Origin: Tulasnella sp. 424 | Lineage: Eukaryota; Basidiomycota; Agaricomycetes; Cantharellales; Tulasnellaceae | DNA: 64,000 nt | Assembly (NCBI GenBank): GCA_019633425.1 | Contig: WSUB01000041.1 | Location: 62,001-126,000, forward strand | Direction: 5' to 3' | Program-made: the position numbers and the translations under genes | Shown here: in pieces, positions 60,531-64,000 of the stretch | Layout: the number at the start of each line of letters is the position of its first letter | Numbering within the stretch: position 1 is the stretch's first letter | Notes under the pieces: generated by a model | Database searches by the model: none | The model's input: the letters and a program-made list of their open reading frames with translations, nothing else | Told to the model about the DNA's origin: nothing

Positions 60531-63500
60531 GACGGAGTGAGTAGCGAGGACCAAGGGAGTGGAGAGAGAGAGAAGGGGAGGCGAGGAGGGAAGGGCGGGA
60601 CGACAGGAGAGGGAGGGGCGACTTTGCGAGGACAGCGAGAGTAGAGGATGGAGAGTCGAAAGTCGGGGTTCATTTTATAAACAGGTATTGGGTTACTTTG
60701 CTTGACCTTTTTCCTGAGTCCCAAACATCCCGATCCAAATCGTCCAATTTCCTGGGATTTGCAGCTAAATTCGTTCTAGTGTAATCCTCCCTGGACCCTG
60801 ACTCCCTCCCCCTCGGGATTTCCGGTGTCACTTCCCGTCCTTCCTTTTTCGTCCCTAACTGATTTGCACCAAAAAATATTCAACTGGCCGCGTGCACATC
60901 GCCCATCGACATCATCATCCTTTCCCCCCCGTCACCCCTCATTGCGTAAAGGAGGGGGGGAGCTACAGTAGTCACTACTCCGGAGCGATCAATCCGAGGG
61001 CCGATGTCGACGCGGCTCACTCCGTAGGTACATACCAGGGGAGCCACATGCTGCATCATTCCATGGGAGGCCGAACCCCTCCGAACGCCCAATTAAAAAA
61101 TATCACTGAGCGCGGTTGTTCGCCAGCTAGCAGCAGCAAGTATCGTTGCGTTGTAGTACACCGGGCGCAAAAAGTCCCCCCCTCTCTAGTCACCGCGGTC
61201 TCTCCTCTCTTCGTTAGCGACGGGCCCGGTGTTCGTTCCCCATCGCATGTGTCGGCATTCGGATCCAGTGCAGCAAGCAAGATGAAGGTCACCGAGACGA
61301 GACGGCCGGTGACGCACTTCCGGATCCAAGTTCAGGACCTAGCTGTGGGTCCTAGCGCCAAACCACCATCAAGCAGACGGCCATCTCCTCACCTCTGGTC
61401 CTCATCGCCCCTTCTTGCCGCGACCTCTCAGCTGGGTCATCCCTTTGCTGGTATAATCCGTCCACCCTCTCCCCATCTTCCAATTTCCAATCACAGAGGC
61501 AGATCCATCCCAGAGACCGTTCCACGCGTCGTCGTGACCTCATCTCGGACTAGCAACTTGCTCGATGCACGCCCCCCTTCCCCTGCCCCAACACCCATCA
61601 CCCGGCTTCTTTCTAATACTTCCATCTTCGTTTCTCTTCTCGCCGAGTTCTACTCGACCTCCTCTCGCTCGATGATTAGATCTCCTCCCTCTTATATGGG
61701 GCGCGATTCGACTGATTCGGCTATCTTTCCGTAGTCCGGGCGTCTCACACAGCCGTTCCCGTGACTCCCACTTTCCGTTCCGACGCCGACCACGCCCTTC
61801 TATTCCACAACGTCGCCGTCGTTTTGGAACTTTGGTCATCAGCTCGCGTGCTCGACGACCCGTCCTCCGACCTCATTGCTTGGGAGTCTCCGATCTTTGA
61901 CCGCAGTCTCATTATCAATCCCCCTTTCGGTCTCGGTGGCTGGCTAAATCGAATTTGACAATTAGACGTTTCCCTTGCCCCACCCTCCCCCGACATTTTA
62001 TCGGCCAGACCCGACCCCAGGAAAATAAAAAAAACGTCCGAGACTCTTGGTGACAAGCGGAGAACTCCAAATTCTACTTTCCCCCGTCCCTGGGTTTTCT
62101 TTTTGTTGCTGTGCTGCATGACAAGCGCCACCTGGCCGAGATCGGATCTGCAAATGACGTCCTCTCATCTCGGCCTGTCTTCCTCCTTTATTCCCTTGCT
62201 CGTGGTACAACAAAGCCATAATGGAAGCGATATCAACAAAACACGCGCAGCGGGTCATTTTATTTTGCACGATCAAGATCAGTCCCCCCCCCATGTCGAC
62301 GCATCGGACCCAAGGAAGAAGAAAAGAAAAACACGAGGCCGCTCTTTGTCCGCTCTCAAACGAGGGTAAGCTGAGACCGGTTGCTGAATCCGACCTCGCT
62401 TTCAAAGAAACGCCCTCTTGTCCGTATTTGGTGTTGAAAAGCCCTCTCAAGGTCAATCGGGAGGTCGACTTCTCGCTTTGGTTCAAACGCATGAGGAAAG
62501 TCGATCACTCCTAATCGGCTTCGTTCCCCCCACCCCCACTCCCGTCGCCCTCGAGTTTGTGCTTCATTCGCTTTCTTCAAACGATTTTCCAATTCCTATT
62601 CAATACCTTGGCTTCTAGAGCCGCATTCATTCGGCTTCATTGAGAAAGAGGAAACCACTACATCCTGTTTTCATTGCGGGCGATGCACACACCCACACAC
62701 ACATCATCCGCTAAAGGAGGTTACATCATTAATTCTTTCATCTCCATTATATCGATGTGGCAATGCCGCAATGGTCTGGCCTTTCCGCTTGACCCGTTTG
62801 GGACCTGGCCGCGGACAGGGCACTTCTCAACGGACGGCCGTTCAATGGATCCGACGTCCCTCGGATCGTTTCTCTTGTGGATCGTCGCGGCTTCGCTTTG
62901 GTGTTCTGTATGAGCACGGGGAAGTTGGTCGGGAGGCTTCGCGCGGAGGATCATCAAGAGGCGCGCGCGCGCGCGGTTGCTTTCCCTGGCGATTACTTCG
63001 AGTGCGCCGTATGAAACCATGGGACTACGATTGTCGGGACCTTTCCTCTTTTTTGTTCTTTCGACGATCGTCTGCGCTTCTTTCACAACTCGGGCGCTGG
63101 GCTGGTCGTATAGGTCGGCGAGGAGAGATCAAGCCACCTCCACCCGCCCGAGGACGAGCTTCGATCTGTTCCTGCTTTTTTGTATGTATGTCTCCGACCT
63201 GTGTTTGGTTTTCGCTCTTTGCGTGGCGGAGCTAGATAGCCCAATGCGGGCACAATCCAAGGCGTTTTCGTATCTAAGCACAAGAAAGAAAGAAAAAACC
63301 CGGGAAAGGGAAACCAAGAAACGTGGGGGGCGGGGGCTGGGGTCCCTCACTTCAACACCATCCTCAACTCCTTGTCCTAATTCAAATGCGAGGGAAAACC
63401 TGACCAAAAGCATGTGCTCACCCTTCTGCGAAGATTTCTGGGACTTGAGGCGAAATGAACTTTGTGAACCCTTTTGCGTTGGCAACAGAAAAACGGCGAA

Positions 63501-64000
63501 AACTTTCAACGGGACCGATTACGACACGCTCGCTCATAGCTCTCACAGCGACACTCTATCGCACGTTCTTTACTTCCATCTGTCGTCGTTGTCATCCAAA
63601 GGAGATCATTTGGGGGGGTGGGACCTTGAAGGTGGTCCCAAGACCCGTTGTCAGCAGACCCAGCCAAAGCTTATCTTATCTTATCTGAGTAAGCAATGCT
63701 CCCACCGCGCGACCAGTGGCCCGCTTTCCAGCTGTCGGGAGATAAACGCACCGCCTTTTTCTTTTTCAACCAACAAGCTGGAGTGCATTTATAGATTTGG
63801 CAAAGTCTACTCTTATTACGCGTGGCAAACGGCTCATCTGTTGCTAGCTGGGCTGAGGGGATTTCGGTTGTCTCTCAAGAGTGGATTCTGCCCCCACTTT
63901 TCGTTCGATTCCCCCCCTGTGAGCTTGATTCTCGTCTCGTCTCGTCTTTTCGACCATGGGCTAGATGCTGAATTGGATCCGGGTCAGTGGTAAGGCGCAG
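60531..64000. promoter_or_regulatory. Long upstream region of the WOPR gene, no gene recognised
   Basis: About 3.5 kb to the window end. Two open frames (60892-61734 and 62977-63993 plus) have Ser/Pro/Arg- or Leu-rich composition typical of pyrimidine-rich DNA and no domain or splice chain. Alternating GC lies at 62961-62975 and homopurine tracts at about 63270-63330. It may hold a long 5' leader and a large promoter; a gene to the right could begin here as well. Confidence 0.4.

Noticed and set aside
60892..61734. 280-codon open frame on plus upstream of the WOPR gene
   Set aside because: Ser/Pro/Arg/His-rich composition as expected from pyrimidine-rich DNA, no domain, no splice support.
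62977..63993. 338-codon open frame on plus at the right end
   Set aside because: Low-complexity, no recognisable motif; likely chance in C/T-rich DNA, though a gene extending right of the window cannot be excluded.

Overview
The window is nuclear DNA of a filamentous basidiomycete, most likely an Agaricomycete. Genes are cut by many short GT-AG introns (about 50-75 bases). The gene set is fungal: VPS10, SUR2, a WOPR regulator, a Zn(II)2Cys6 factor, purine nucleoside permeases and F-box-like proteins. A finer placement is not supported. Exon joins given here were worked out by hand from splice signals, phase and family resemblance. For most genes the summed exon length is a multiple of three.

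Bases 1-14,300: the 3' end of an actin-related protein (Arp9-like); a UDP-GlcNAc-type nucleotide-sugar transporter (-); sphinganine C4-hydroxylase (+); a mitochondrial DUF1640/MCUR1-type protein (-); two tandem purine nucleoside permease genes (+); and EME1 (-) head-to-head with MUS81 (+). EME1 and MUS81 are the two subunits of one structure-specific DNA endonuclease. They share 134 bp of promoter containing an ACGCGT (MCB-like) site. The permease duplication carried along the 3' end of EME1.

Bases 14,300-41,500: the 13-exon VPS10 sorting receptor (-), a coiled-coil gene broken by an in-frame TGA (-), an F-box/LRR-like gene (+), a NOL8/Nop8-like ribosome-biogenesis protein (-) divergent from RNA polymerase II subunit RPB7 (+), a Zn2Cys6 regulator (-), a second F-box-like gene (-), the vacuolar M28 protease PFF1 (+) and a damaged gene of unknown function (-).

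Bases 41,600-51,400: a tandem array. Three 2-oxoglutarate/Fe(II) oxygenase genes (+) alternate with GH27 alpha-galactosidase sequence on the opposite strand. Only the last alpha-galactosidase is intact. The two inner copies are 5'-truncated and internally deleted, and share an in-frame stop. A run of N in the second oxygenase is flanked by an exact 78-bp direct repeat and looks like an unmerged assembly overlap.

Bases 51,700-64,000: a third F-box-like gene (-), 5 kb with no recognisable gene, a Gti1/Pac2 (WOPR) transcription factor (-), and about 3.5 kb of pyrimidine-rich upstream DNA to the window end.
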